DNA of 49,253 bases from Collinsella sp. TM09-10AT (GCF_003436275.1 NZ_QSOP01000017.1:1-49253), one strand, 5' to 3'; counted from the first letter of the stretch, positions 40,816 to 49,162 are shown. Translations and numbers: made by a program. The notes: generated from the letters alone by a model not told the origin.

Positions 40816-41901
40816 ATGGCGCACGATGTAGTCCTGATTCCCGGTGACGGTATCGGTCCCGAGATTACGCAGGCCATGCGCCGCGTGGTCGAGGCCACCG
40901 GTGTCCAGATCAACTGGAACGTCCAGGAGGCCGGTGCCGGCGTCATGGACGAGTTTGGCACGCCGCTGCCCCAACATGTGCTCGATGCGGTCGCCGAGAC
41001 CAAGGTTGCCATCAAGGGCCCCATCACCACGCCGGTCGGCACGGGCTTCCGCAGCGTTAACGTCGCCCTGCGCAAGCACTTCGACCTGTACGCCTGCGTG
41101 CGCCCCTGCCTGTCGCAGCCGGGCGACGGCTCGCGCTTCCGCGACGTCGACCTGGTCATCGTGCGCGAGAACACCGAGGACCTCTACGCCGGCATCGAGT
41201 TCGATGAGGGCGCTGCCGAGGTCGAGGAGCTCTCGCAGCTTGTCGAGCGTTCGGGCCAAAAGACCTTCGCCGCCGATTCCGCGATCTCGATCAAGCCGAT
41301 CTCCATCGCCAAGAGCCGCCGCATTGTGGAGTATGCCTTTGAGTATGCCCGCCGCTGCGGCCGCAAAAAGGTGACGGCCGTGCATAAGGCCAACATCATG
41401 AAGGCGACCGACGGCTTGTTCCTGCGCGTAGCGCGCGAGGTGGCCTCCAACTATCCCGATATCGAGTTCAACGACAAGATCGTCGACGCCACCTGCATGG
41501 GCCTGGTCCAGAACCCCAACGACTTCGATGTCTTGGTGCTGCCCAACCTGTACGGCGACATCGTGAGCGACCTGTGCGCCGGCCTGGTTGGTGGCCTGGG
41601 TATGGCTCCGGGTTCCAACATCGGTGCCGATTGCGCCATCTTTGAGGCAACGCACGGCTCCGCGCCCGATATCGCCGGTCAGGATATCGCCAACCCCACG
41701 GCCGAGATTCTCTCTGCTGCGATGATGCTCGATCACCTGGGCGAGAACGACGCCGCCAACCGCATTCGCGCCGCCGTCTCCGCCACGCTTGGCGAGGGCG
41801 AGCAGGTTACCGGTGACGTGCGCCGTGCTCAGACCGGCTCCGTCGAGGGGGCCGTGGGCACGCAGGCCTTTGCCGATGCCGTTATCGCGCACCTGGCCTA
41901 A
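40816..41901 (+). CDS. NAD-type isocitrate dehydrogenase (IDH3-like)
   Basis: 361 aa. [24 protein letters not shown] at the start, [14 protein letters not shown], the substrate-binding [14 protein letters not shown] near 117-130, [12 protein letters not shown], the metal-binding [21 protein letters not shown], and [22 protein letters not shown]. Ser, Asn and Arg in the substrate loop fit isocitrate rather than isopropylmalate, and the lack of a leuBCD neighbour supports this. It converts isocitrate to 2-oxoglutarate with NAD+. Isopropylmalate or homoisocitrate dehydrogenase cannot be excluded without alignment. It is the last gene of the operon starting at 38582 and is followed by a terminator. 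Confidence 0.88.
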   Translation: MAHDVVLIPGDGIGPEITQAMRRVVEATGVQINWNVQEAGAGVMDEFGTPLPQHVLDAVAETKVAIKGPITTPVGTGFRSVNVALRKHFDLYACVRPCLSQPGDGSRFRDVDLVIVRENTEDLYAGIEFDEGAAEVEELSQLVERSGQKTFAADSAISIKPISIAKSRRIVEYAFEYARRCGRKKVTAVHKANIMKATDGLFLRVAREVASNYPDIEFNDKIVDATCMGLVQNPNDFDVLVLPNLYGDIVSDLCAGLVGGLGMAPGSNIGADCAIFEATHGSAPDIAGQDIANPTAEILSAAMMLDHLGENDAANRIRAAVSATLGEGEQVTGDVRRAQTGSVEGAVGTQAFADAVIAHLA

Positions 41902-41959
41902 GGTACGCACGCTGCAAACGCCTAAATAGTACTTAAGTGTTTGCGTATAACCTAAGAAT

Positions 41960-41995
41960 GAATACGCCCGGCGCCTCGTCGGGCGTATTCTATTG
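41960..41995 (+). terminator. Intrinsic terminator
   Basis: GAATACGCCCG / CGGGCGTATTC with loop GCGCCTCGT, followed by TATT. It ends the operon at 38582-41901. Confidence 0.8.
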
Positions 41996-42027
41996 GGGAC
42001 TATGTTTCCTAACAAGGAGTAATTGAT

Positions 42028-43110
42028 ATGGGTCTGATTCAAAAGAAGGACGAGAAGGACGAGATCGACGGCATCCAGATCATCGAGCGCGGCGAAGGCC
42101 CCGACGGTGACGAGGACGAGAAGATCGACCTGGTCGCCGGCACGTCTGCCGAGCACATTGCCGCCGGCACGACGGCCGAGGAGGAGGATGCTCGCCTGGA
42201 GGCAAAGATCGCCGCGGACGCCGCCGACGAGAACCTCATGCCCGAGGAGCAGGACGAGGACGACTCCGATGCGGACGACCATGCATCCAAGCACAAGAAG
42301 ACGATGATCGCCGCCTTTGTGGTCGCCATCGTGATTGCTGCGGTGGTCGGCTTCTTTATTGGCAATGGCGGCTTTGGCGGCAAGGGTGTCGGCTCGTCGA
42401 CCCTGACCGAGGACCAGCTCGATTCGACCGTGGCAAGCTATAGCTACAACGGCAAGAAGAGCGATATCACCGCGCGCGAGGCTATCGAGAGCCAGTACAG
42501 CCTCGACACCGTCAAGGATAGCGATGGCAACTACACCGCTCCGTCTGCCGACGTTATCCTGTCCTATGTGCGCAACAAGATCCTGCTCGACGCTGCCGAG
42601 GACGAGGGCATTACCGTCTCTTCTAAGGAGATGAAGAAGTACGCCGAGGATTCCATCGGCACTTCGGACTACAAGACCATGGCCACGCAGTACGGCGTGT
42701 CCAAGGACCAGGCCAAGCAGATCGTCCGTCAGTCCGCGACGCTGCAAAAGCTCTACAAGAAGAAGGTGGGCGATAGCTCTGCAAGCATGCCGACCGCCCC
42801 GACCGAGCCTGCTGACGGCAACGAGGAGACCGCGAGCAAGGACTACGCCGACTACATCATCAACCTTGCCGGCGACGAGTGGGATAGCGAGAAGGGTACT
42901 TGGAAGGACGCCGACAGCACCTACGCTAAGGCGTTCGCCGACGATGCCTTTACTGCCGATAGCGCAACCTATAAGCAGGCCATGACCGCCTATTACACCG
43001 CCTACCAGCAGTACTCTTCGCAGGCCTCAAGCGCCAGCTCCAAGTGGACCGAGTATGCTAACGGCCTCTACGCCAAGGCCAACATCAGCATCTACGGCCT
43101 GTTTGCGTAA
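42028..43110 (+). CDS. Membrane-anchored SurA/PrsA-like protein
   Basis: 360 aa. A cytoplasmic acidic region of about 85 residues leads to one membrane helix (TMIAAFVVAIVIAAVVGFFIG near 92-112); the rest should be outside. The extracellular part contains a SurA-N-like helical region: SYNGKKSDITAREAIESQYSL, ADVILSYVRNKILLDAAEDEGITVSSKEMKKYAEDSIG, VSKDQAKQIVRQSATLQKLYKK. This resembles the N-terminal chaperone module of foldases, but no PPIase domain is visible. A Ser/Ala-rich helical C-terminus follows. Probably a cell-envelope chaperone. AAGGAG precedes the ATG; terminators lie on both sides, so it is a single-gene unit. Confidence 0.75.
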   Translation: MGLIQKKDEKDEIDGIQIIERGEGPDGDEDEKIDLVAGTSAEHIAAGTTAEEEDARLEAKIAADAADENLMPEEQDEDDSDADDHASKHKKTMIAAFVVAIVIAAVVGFFIGNGGFGGKGVGSSTLTEDQLDSTVASYSYNGKKSDITAREAIESQYSLDTVKDSDGNYTAPSADVILSYVRNKILLDAAEDEGITVSSKEMKKYAEDSIGTSDYKTMATQYGVSKDQAKQIVRQSATLQKLYKKKVGDSSASMPTAPTEPADGNEETASKDYADYIINLAGDEWDSEKGTWKDADSTYAKAFADDAFTADSATYKQAMTAYYTAYQQYSSQASSASSKWTEYANGLYAKANISIYGLFA

Positions 43111-43153
43111 GATCTGTCTGCACTACTGCGCGCTAACCGATCTACCTGATTAA

Positions 43154-43191
43154 GCCCGCTAGAACGACAACGTTCTAGCGGGCATTTTGTT
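43154..43191 (+). terminator. Intrinsic terminator
   Basis: GCCCGCTAGAACG / CGTTCTAGCGGGC with an ACAA loop, followed by ATTTTGTT. Confidence 0.88.
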
Positions 43192-43287
43192 ACCGAAACC
43201 ACTAGGATAGGACTTGCGCCCGCGCAAGTGCTTCATCGGGTATCCTCAATTCATCCGGGAAAACGGCCGTAAACGATTGCAAATAAC

Positions 43288-43317
43288 CGGTGAACGGTCG
43301 AAAACTACCGTTCACCG
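43288..43317. repeat. Inverted repeat CGGTGAACGGT / ACCGTTCACCG
   Basis: Perfect 11-bp arms around CGAAAACT. A second copy at 43507-43538 shares AACGGTCGA then ACCGT and GAACGGT. They could be binding sites for a regulator other than the local GntR protein. Confidence 0.65.
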
Positions 43318-43611
43318 ATAATATCGAAACTGGTTCTTACTGGTATTAAGTCAAAAAGACCAATTCACAAATCTTCACAATGACCTGCAATTTTTCTATA
43401 CGCCATTTTTAGCCACCCTGCGTTGTTTAGACACAGAAAAGGTTCCGATCTTTCGTCAAAGTATTTCGATACGGTTTCAAAACCGCAGGTAGAAGTGTTA
43501 ACGAGCGGTAAACGGTCGATTTTTTACCGTGAACGGTGCAAAAACGTTTTACTGTTTGAATCAACGAAAGTAACCTCTTCTGTGGTGATATAGTGACAAC
43601 AACACGTCACG

Positions 43612-43624
43612 TGGTTACTACCAG
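43612..43624. promoter_or_regulatory. Probable GntR operator upstream of the PTS operon
   Basis: TGGTTACTACCAG, arms TGGT/ACCA, 129 bp before the EIIA start. The identical 13-mer lies upstream of agaS at 47903-47915. ACCACTGGT follows at about 43632. Confidence 0.6.
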
Positions 43625-43740
43625 TTGAGAGACCACTGGTTCTCAAAGAACGCTTTCCAAGAAGCTTTAAGGGCGATTGCCCGTTGGCTTCCGAACATCA
43701 TCGGACTCAGATCGTACACACCTTCGGAAGGGAAATTTGA

Positions 43741-44184
43741 ATGGTTGGCTTTATTCTTACCGGTCATGGACAGTTCGCACCCGGCCTTGCAAGTGCTATC
43801 GCTATGGTTGCCGGCGACCAGCCCGCTTTTACCGTCGTTCCTTTTGAGGGCGACCAGGCTGCTTCCTACGGTGAGGATCTCCGCGCCGCTATTACCGCCA
43901 TGCGCGAGGAGTGCGATGGCGTGCTCGTCTTTACCGACCTGCTTGGCGGCACCCCGTTCAACCAGGCAATGATGATTGCCCAGGATGTCGACAACGTCGA
44001 GGTTCTGACTGGCACCAACCTTCCCATGGTTATTGAGCTTCTGTTCCTCCGCGGTAACGCCACGCTCGCCGAGCTTGGCGAGCAGGCCGTGACCGTTGGC
44101 CAGACGGGCATCACCGCCCAGACGGTCGCATCCGTTGCCGGTTCCGAGGAAGAGGATATCTTCGGCGACGAGGACGGCATCTAA
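43741..44184 (+). CDS. PTS mannose-family EIIA component
   Basis: 147 aa. A stand-alone EIIA-Man/AgaF-type domain: the phosphorylated His lies in FILTGHGQFAPGLA near residue 9, followed by a Rossmann-like fold with VLVFTDLLGGTPFNQAM. It accepts phosphate from HPr and passes it to EIIB. It is the first gene of an operon EIIA-YajC-EIIB-EIIC-EIID. AAGGGA lies about nine bases before the ATG, and the stop overlaps the next start (TAATG). Confidence 0.95.
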   Translation: MVGFILTGHGQFAPGLASAIAMVAGDQPAFTVVPFEGDQAASYGEDLRAAITAMREECDGVLVFTDLLGGTPFNQAMMIAQDVDNVEVLTGTNLPMVIELLFLRGNATLAELGEQAVTVGQTGITAQTVASVAGSEEEDIFGDEDGI

Positions 44185-44465
44185 TGGCCGATTTCGGAGC
44201 CAACGTCCTGAGCTCCTCGGTCGCCCTTTTAGGCCTGCTTGTCATCATGGGCTTGATTTACACCATCTGGTCGCAAATCAACATGAAGAAGAAGCAGAAG
44301 TACTTCAAGGAGCTGCACACCGAGCTCAAGCCGGGTCAGGAGGTTCTTTTCGCCGGCGGTATCTACGGAACCGTCAAGGGCATCGAAGGCGAAAAGGTCC
44401 AGATCAAAGTCCGATCCGGTGCCGTCGTAGATGTTTCGCGTTACGCGATTCAGGAGATCAAGTAA
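44184..44465 (+). CDS. YajC-like small membrane protein within the PTS operon
   Basis: 93 aa. One membrane helix (LLGLLVIMGLIYTIW near 15-32), then a short basic/soluble domain: KKKQKYFKELHTELKPGQEVLFAGGIYGTVKGIEGEKVQIKVRSGAVVDVSRYAI, the YajC fold. YajC normally belongs to the Sec machinery with SecDF. Here it is translationally coupled to a PTS EIIA gene. YajC paralogues also accompany amino-sugar PTS operons in some streptococci (from memory). Its role with the transporter is unknown. A second, housekeeping YajC is expected elsewhere. Confidence 0.88.
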   Translation: MADFGANVLSSSVALLGLLVIMGLIYTIWSQINMKKKQKYFKELHTELKPGQEVLFAGGIYGTVKGIEGEKVQIKVRSGAVVDVSRYAIQEIK

Positions 44466-44501
44466 CTGTCGTCAGCAAATAACGAAAGGAAGCTGATCAA
44501 C

Positions 44502-44984
44502 ATGGCAGAACCCAACATTCTTCTTACCCGCATCGATAACCGACTGGTCCATGGTCAGGTCGCTACCCAGTGGAACTCCACCCTGGGCTCCAACCTCATC
44601 CTCGTCGCCAACGACGATGTGTCGACCAACACCATGCGTCAGAACCTCATGAAGATGGCCGCTCCCGCCGGCGTCGCTACGCGTTTCTTCTCCCTGCAGA
44701 AGACCATCGACGTCATTGGCAAGGCGAGCCCGCGCCAGAAGATCTTCATCGTGGCCGAAACACCGGAAGACGTGCTTACGCTCGTCAAGGGCGGTGTGCC
44801 TATAAAGAAGGTAAACATCGGCAACATGCACATGTCGGAAGGAAAGCGCCAAGTCGCCACCTCCGTCGCAGTTAACGACGAGGATGTCGCTGCGTTTAAA
44901 GAGCTGCAGGAATTGGGGGTGGAGTTGGAGATCAGGCGCGTTCCGAGCACGCCTGTTGAGGATACGAGCAAGCTCTTCTCGTAA
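44502..44984 (+). CDS. PTS mannose-family EIIB component
   Basis: 160 aa. Starts ILLTRIDNRLVHGQVATQW with the phosphorylated His15-16 region (RLVHGQV), followed by the standard fold with NDDVSTNTMRQNLMKMAAP and KVNIGNMHMSEGKRQ. It takes phosphate from EIIA and hands it to the sugar. GAAAGGAAG precedes the ATG. An 89-bp gap with two hairpins follows before EIIC. Of the family, it looks closer to the amino-sugar (Aga) type than to glucose/mannose, judged with the AgaS neighbour. Confidence 0.95.
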   Translation: MAEPNILLTRIDNRLVHGQVATQWNSTLGSNLILVANDDVSTNTMRQNLMKMAAPAGVATRFFSLQKTIDVIGKASPRQKIFIVAETPEDVLTLVKGGVPIKKVNIGNMHMSEGKRQVATSVAVNDEDVAAFKELQELGVELEIRRVPSTPVEDTSKLFS

Positions 44985-45000
44985 TCCTCGTGATCCACGT

Positions 45001-45050
45001 TGTCAGGAGTGAAACCCTGACATTCTGTACGTGAACCAAAAGTGCGTACA
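45001..45050 (+). promoter_or_regulatory. Tandem intercistronic hairpins
   Basis: TGTCAGG/CCTGACA (45001-45022) and TGTACG/CGTACA (45026-45050) in the EIIB-EIIC gap. They may stabilise or process the mRNA to adjust protein ratios. Confidence 0.5.
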
Positions 45051-45073
45051 TACATTTTGAAAGGAGGAGCAAG

Positions 45074-45874
45074 ATGGAATTCTCGATCATTCAGGTCGCA
45101 CTGGTCTTCGTTGTTACGTTCATCGCGGCAATCGACCAGTTCAACTTCCTCGAGTCTCTCTATCAGCCCATCGTCACCGGCGCCGTCATCGGTCTTATCC
45201 TTGGCGACCTCAACACCGGTCTTCTCGTGGGTGGTACTTATCAGCTCATGACGATCGGCAACATGCCGATCGGAGGCGCTCAGCCGCCTAACGCCGTCAT
45301 CGGCGGCATCATGGCAGCCATTCTCGCTATCGCTACGAAGCTCGAGCCCAACGCGGCAGTCGGCCTCGCCATTCCGTTCGCTCTGCTTGGCCAGCTTGGT
45401 GTTACCCTGGTCTTCACGCTTATGTCCCCGCTTATGTCCTCGGCCGATAACATGGCTCACAACGCGGACACCAAGGGCATCGAGCGCCTGAACTACTTCG
45501 CCATGACCCTGCTCGGCCTGATCTTCGCTATCGTCGTCACGCTGTTCTTCATCGCTGGCGCCACCATCGGTGCGACCATCGCCGCCGCCATTCCGGATTG
45601 GCTGCAGACCGGTCTCTCCGCTGCAGGCGGCATGATGCGCTTCGTCGGCTTCGCCGTCCTGCTCAAGGTTATGATGAACCGCGATATGTGGGGCTTCTTC
45701 CTCATGGGCTTTGGCCTCGCGCTCATCACCGTTGCCAACGATTCTCTGGCAACCCCTGCTCTGCTCATCCTCGCTCTCATCGGCTTCGGCATCGCCTTCT
45801 GGGACTTCCAGCAGCAGACCGAGCTGAAGGGTGCAGCTGTTTCTGACGGAGGTGACTTCGAAGATGGCATCTAA
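45074..45874 (+). CDS. PTS mannose-family EIIC component
   Basis: 266 aa, membrane protein with about seven to eight helices. Motifs: FNFLESLYQPIVTGAVIGLILGDLNTGLLVGGTYQLMTIGNMPIGGAQPPNAVIGG is the EIIC-Man sugar-channel region. It forms the transport channel with EIID. Ends with FEDGI. AAAGGAGGAG precedes the ATG. Its last codons overlap the start of EIID. Confidence 0.95.
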   Translation: MEFSIIQVALVFVVTFIAAIDQFNFLESLYQPIVTGAVIGLILGDLNTGLLVGGTYQLMTIGNMPIGGAQPPNAVIGGIMAAILAIATKLEPNAAVGLAIPFALLGQLGVTLVFTLMSPLMSSADNMAHNADTKGIERLNYFAMTLLGLIFAIVVTLFFIAGATIGATIAAAIPDWLQTGLSAAGGMMRFVGFAVLLKVMMNRDMWGFFLMGFGLALITVANDSLATPALLILALIGFGIAFWDFQQQTELKGAAVSDGGDFEDGI

Positions 45875-46946
45875 TGAGTATGTGATCCCGGAGCACTACG
45901 AGGATCTCACTCCTGCTCCGCAGCTCGACCAGAAGACCCTCAACAAGATGGCTTGGCGCTCCTGCTTCCTGCAGGCCTCGTTCAACTACGAGCGTATGCA
46001 GGCCGCTGGCTGGCTCTACTCCATCATCCCCGGTCTGGAGAAGATCCACACCAACAAGAACGACCTCGCGGCTTCCATGAGCCACAACCTGGAGTTCTTC
46101 AACACTCACCCGTTCCTCGTCACCTTTGTTATGGGTATCGTGCTTTCGCTCGAGCAGAACAAGGTTGACATCCCCACGATCCGCGCCGTCCGCGTCGCCG
46201 CAATGGGCCCGCTCGGTGGTATCGGTGACGCCCTGTTCTGGCTGACGCTCGTGCCTATCACGGCCGGCATCACCTCCAACATGGCTATCAACGGTAACGC
46301 CGCTGCGCCGCTGATCTTCCTGGTGATCTTCAACGTCGTCCAGTTCGCTCTGCGCTTCTGGCTCATGAACTGGTCCTACAAGCTTGGCACCAGCGCTATT
46401 GACGCTCTGACCGCCAACATGCAGGCCTTTACGCGTGCCGCTTCCATCATGGGCGTCTTCGTCGTCGGTTGCCTGGTCGTCACCATGGGTGGCACCCAGA
46501 TCAACCTCCAGATCCCCAACGGCACCACCCGCGGCATTGCTGCCCACACGGTTGTCGTCTCCGAGGAGGAGGCCGAGAACTTCACCGGCCTGGAGGGTAT
46601 TGATACCGAGACCGCTGAGGCTGGCACCATGGCCATGACCGATGCCGACGGTAACGCTCTTACCGCTTCCGATGTCGACGGCAACGCTGTCGAGTGCGGC
46701 GTCACCGATCTGGGCAACGGCATGGCGTCCGTTACCTACGGCACCGTCACCGAGGATCCGGTCAACTTCTCCGTTGCCGACACCCTCAACACCATCGTCC
46801 CGAAGCTCGTCCCGCTTATGCTTACGCTGCTGCTTTACTACATGTTCGCTAAGCACAGCTGGACCCCGACCAAGGGCATTCTGCTGCTCTTCGTCCTGGG
46901 CATCCTGGGCGCTGGCCCGCTTGGTCTCTGGCCGAGCATCTGGTAA
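45864..46946 (+). CDS. PTS mannose-family EIID component
   Basis: 360 aa. KTLNKMAWRSCFLQASFNYERMQAAGWLYSIIPGLEKI is the standard EIID N-terminus, then helices with FVMGIVLSLEQNK, GPLGGIGDALFWLTLVPI and a C-terminal helix ending GLWPSIW. It pairs with EIIC to move the sugar across the membrane. Typical EIIDs are about 280-300 aa; this one has an added loop of roughly 90 residues near 205-300 that is acidic and Thr/Ala/Gly-rich (TDADGNALTASDVDGNAV), probably outside. The ATG lies within the last codons of EIIC; GGAGG is 11 bases upstream. Confidence 0.95.
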   Translation: MASNEYVIPEHYEDLTPAPQLDQKTLNKMAWRSCFLQASFNYERMQAAGWLYSIIPGLEKIHTNKNDLAASMSHNLEFFNTHPFLVTFVMGIVLSLEQNKVDIPTIRAVRVAAMGPLGGIGDALFWLTLVPITAGITSNMAINGNAAAPLIFLVIFNVVQFALRFWLMNWSYKLGTSAIDALTANMQAFTRAASIMGVFVVGCLVVTMGGTQINLQIPNGTTRGIAAHTVVVSEEEAENFTGLEGIDTETAEAGTMAMTDADGNALTASDVDGNAVECGVTDLGNGMASVTYGTVTEDPVNFSVADTLNTIVPKLVPLMLTLLLYYMFAKHSWTPTKGILLLFVLGILGAGPLGLWPSIW

Positions 46947-46953
46947 GGCTCTA

Positions 46954-47000
46954 GCTTGAGGGGTGTGTCCCTACGCGGCTCACACCCCGACCCCTTAAGC
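46954..47000 (+). terminator. Hairpin after EIID
   Basis: GGGGTGTG/CACACCCC (46960-46988) within outer arms GCTTGAGGGG/CCCCTTAAGC. No U-run, so it may only add stability to the transcript end. Confidence 0.45.
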
Positions 47001-47012
47001 CATGTGTATGTT

Positions 47013-47054
47013 AAAAGCCGCGTGCTCGAAAGAGCGCGCGGCTTTTGTTTTCTT
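47013..47054 (+). terminator. Intrinsic terminator of the PTS operon
   Basis: AAAAGCCGCG..CTC / GAG..CGCGGCTTTT with a GAAA loop, then GTTTTCTT. Strong. Confidence 0.88.
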
Positions 47055-47130
47055 AATGATTCGGGTGTTGCAGACCGATAATGCTTAACACCCAAGGTAG
47101 TAGCCTAGTTTGAGCAAAAGGGAGGATAGG

Positions 47131-47862
47131 ATGGCGATCGGAGCGCGTAAGCAACCGCTGTACGATCAGCTGGTCGATATTCTGACCGAAAAGATTGACC
47201 ATGAATATCGCGCCGGTGACATGATTCCTTCCGAGCGCGAACTTTCGGAGCGCTATGGTCTCTCGCGCACTACGGTACGCCTAGCTCTGCAGGAACTGGA
47301 GCGTTTAGGACTGGTGGTTCGGCAGCACGGTCGCGGTACCTTTGTGACCGACCGTTCGGCAAAGGCAACCAATCTTATGCAGTCCTACAGCTTTACCGAG
47401 CAGATGCGCGCGATGGGTCGCGACCCCGAGACCACGATTCTCGATTTTTGCGAGATGGAGGCCGATAAGAATCTGGCCGAGCATATGGGATTACGTATCG
47501 GTGATCGCATTTTTAAGCTCAAGCGCCTTCGTTCTGCCGACAACATGCCCATGATGGTCGAACGCAGCTATCTACCGGTTCGTCAATTTCTGTCCCTAAA
47601 GCGACCACTGCTGGAGCGCAAGCCGCTTTACGATGTGATTGAGCAAGACTTTCAGCAAAAGATACGCGTGGCCGAAGAGGAGTTCTATGCGAGCATAGCC
47701 CGTCCCACCGACGCCCACCTTTTGGGAATTGTCGAGGGCTCGCCTGTGCTCGATTTAGTCAGGACTACGTATAACGAGTCAAACGAGGTTGTGGAGTATA
47801 CACTCTCGGTTGCTCGTGCCGATCAGTTTAAATACAAGGTTTACCACCAGCGTAGCAACTAG
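47131..47862 (+). CDS. GntR/HutC-family regulator of amino-sugar uptake (probable)
   Basis: 243 aa. Helix-turn-helix domain 1-70: PLYDQLVDILTEKIDHEYRAGDMIPSERELSERYGLSRTTVRLALQEL, wing HGRGTFV; then a UTRA domain with SYSFTEQMRAMGRDPETTIL and FKLKRLRSADNMPMMVERSYLPV. Regulators of this group usually sense a sugar phosphate and repress uptake genes. It lies between the PTS operon and agaS, both preceded by TGGTTACTACCAG. Start at ATG 47131 has GGGAGGA five bases upstream; an in-frame TTG at 47110 adds seven residues that do not fit. Confidence 0.93.
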   Translation: MAIGARKQPLYDQLVDILTEKIDHEYRAGDMIPSERELSERYGLSRTTVRLALQELERLGLVVRQHGRGTFVTDRSAKATNLMQSYSFTEQMRAMGRDPETTILDFCEMEADKNLAEHMGLRIGDRIFKLKRLRSADNMPMMVERSYLPVRQFLSLKRPLLERKPLYDVIEQDFQQKIRVAEEEFYASIARPTDAHLLGIVEGSPVLDLVRTTYNESNEVVEYTLSVARADQFKYKVYHQRSN

Positions 47863-47902
47863 TGTCCGCATCGTTTCCATATGGTGATTCTTTGCATTTA
47901 AC

Positions 47903-47937
47903 TGGTTACTACCAGATAACCAACCGAAGTGTATAAT
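47903..47937 (+). promoter_or_regulatory. agaS promoter region with GntR operator
   Basis: TGGTTACTACCAG (47903-47915), with extra TAACCA at 47917, lies just upstream of TATAAT at 47932-47937. The operator covers the expected -35 position (about 47909-47914, no consensus), so regulator binding would affect polymerase directly. Identical 13-mer upstream of the PTS operon. Confidence 0.65.
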
Positions 47938-47976
47938 TGCACGTCAGAGGATTACTTCTAGAGAGAGGTATTAGAA

Positions 47977-49143
47977 ATGTTCGAGAAGAGTGTCGAGGAG
48001 CTCACCGAGCTCGGCGCCCAGATCACCACGGCCGAGATTGCTCAGCAGCCCGAGCTTTGGCGTGATACGCTCAACATCTATCGCGAGAACAAGGAGGCCA
48101 TCGAGGCCTTCCTTACCGAGGCTCGTGCTATGGGCGAGGGCCGTCTGTCCGTTGTCTTCACCGGTGCCGGTACGTCCGACTATGTTGGCGATACCTGCGC
48201 CCCGTATCTGCGTCACGCCGGCAACACTGATCTCTACGACTTTAAGCCCATCGCCACGACCGACATCGTGAGCGCCCCGCGCGACTTCCTGCGCGCTGAG
48301 GATCCCACGCTCGTGGTTTCCTTTGCCCGCTCTGGCAACAGCCCCGAGAGCCTTGCCGCCGTTGCCGTTGCCAAGGAGCTCGTCCACAACGTCAAGTTCC
48401 TCAACATCACCTGCGCGCCCGAGGGCAAGCTCGCCGTCGAGTCCGCTGATGACCCCAATGCGCTGACGCTGCTCATCCCGCGCGCCAACGACAAGGGCTT
48501 CGCCATGACCGGTTCCTACACCTGCATGACCCTGCTCTCTACCCTCATCTTTGACGAGGCTTCCGACGAGCAGAAGGCCGAGTGGGTCGAGACCATCGCC
48601 AAGATGGGCGAGGAGGTCATCGCTCGTGAGCCCGAGGTCGCCGATTACCTGGCTGGCAACTTCAATCGCGTGACCTACTTGGGTTCCGGCTCCTTCGGTG
48701 GCCTTGCCCAGGAGAGCCAGCTCAAGATCCTCGAGCTCGCTCACGGTCTGGTCGCTACTTCCTACGACACCTCTATGGGTTATCGTCACGGACCCAAGTC
48801 CTTCGTCGACGACAAGACCCTCGTGTTCGTGTTCGTCAACAACGATGCCTACACCCGTCAGTACGATATCGACATCCTCAACGAGATCGGTGGCGACGAG
48901 ATCGCTCAGCACACCGTTGCCGTTCAGCAGGATGGCGCTACCGTCTACGAGGGCGAGTCCTTCACCTTTAAGGGCTATGAGGCACTCCCCGAGGGCTACC
49001 TTGCCCTGCCGTTCGTGATGTTTGCCCAGGCCATCAGCCTGCTCAACTCCGTGCGCGTGGGCAACACGCCCGATACGCCGAGCCCCACCGGCACGGTCAA
49101 CCGCGTGGTTAAGGGCGTGACGATTCACCCCTTCACCGCTTAA
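47977..49143 (+). CDS. agaS: AgaS-type SIS-domain sugar-phosphate isomerase/deaminase
   Basis: 388 aa. Two SIS domains. N-terminal pattern TAEIAQQPELWRDTLNIYRENKEAI, then VVFTGAGTSDYVGDTC, VVSFARSGNSPESLAA and FAMTGSYTCMTL in the first SIS, and YLGSGSFGGLAQESQLKILELAHGLVATSYDTSMGYRHGPKSF in the second. This is the AgaS layout. AgaS converts galactosamine 6-phosphate to tagatose 6-phosphate plus ammonia. With the PTS operon it implies uptake of galactosamine or N-acetylgalactosamine, plausible for a gut organism living on mucin glycans; the deacetylase and aldolase are not in the window. Start has GAGAGG upstream. Confidence 0.92.
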   Translation: MFEKSVEELTELGAQITTAEIAQQPELWRDTLNIYRENKEAIEAFLTEARAMGEGRLSVVFTGAGTSDYVGDTCAPYLRHAGNTDLYDFKPIATTDIVSAPRDFLRAEDPTLVVSFARSGNSPESLAAVAVAKELVHNVKFLNITCAPEGKLAVESADDPNALTLLIPRANDKGFAMTGSYTCMTLLSTLIFDEASDEQKAEWVETIAKMGEEVIAREPEVADYLAGNFNRVTYLGSGSFGGLAQESQLKILELAHGLVATSYDTSMGYRHGPKSFVDDKTLVFVFVNNDAYTRQYDIDILNEIGGDEIAQHTVAVQQDGATVYEGESFTFKGYEALPEGYLALPFVMFAQAISLLNSVRVGNTPDTPSPTGTVNRVVKGVTIHPFTA

Positions 49144-49162
49144 TCGCGTCCCCCCTGTAAGG

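Larger units (their letters stand above)
43192..43740 (+). promoter_or_regulatory. PTS-operon control region with repeated motifs
   Basis: About 550 bp without a gene, AT-rich. It holds CTTGCGC/GCGCAAG (near 43213), the hairpin CGGTGAACGGT/ACCGTTCACCG (43288-43317), ACTGGTTCTTACTGGTA (43329), a related AACGGTCGA...ACCGT copy at 43507-43538, and the GntR operator TGGTTACTACCAG (43612-43624). The length and the multiple motifs suggest more than one regulator or a long leader. Confidence 0.6.

Noticed and set aside
39817..42747. Minus-strand open frame of 976 codons
   Set aside because: It overlaps four well-supported plus-strand genes on the opposite strand, crosses a terminator and shows no domain motifs.
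43261..43540. CRISPR-like repeats before the PTS operon
   Set aside because: Only two related units, inverted in part, with unequal spacing and no cas genes. A regulatory region is the simpler reading.
43625..43972. 115-codon plus-strand frame at the start of the PTS operon
   Set aside because: Most of it overlaps EIIA in another frame and it has no recognisable motif.
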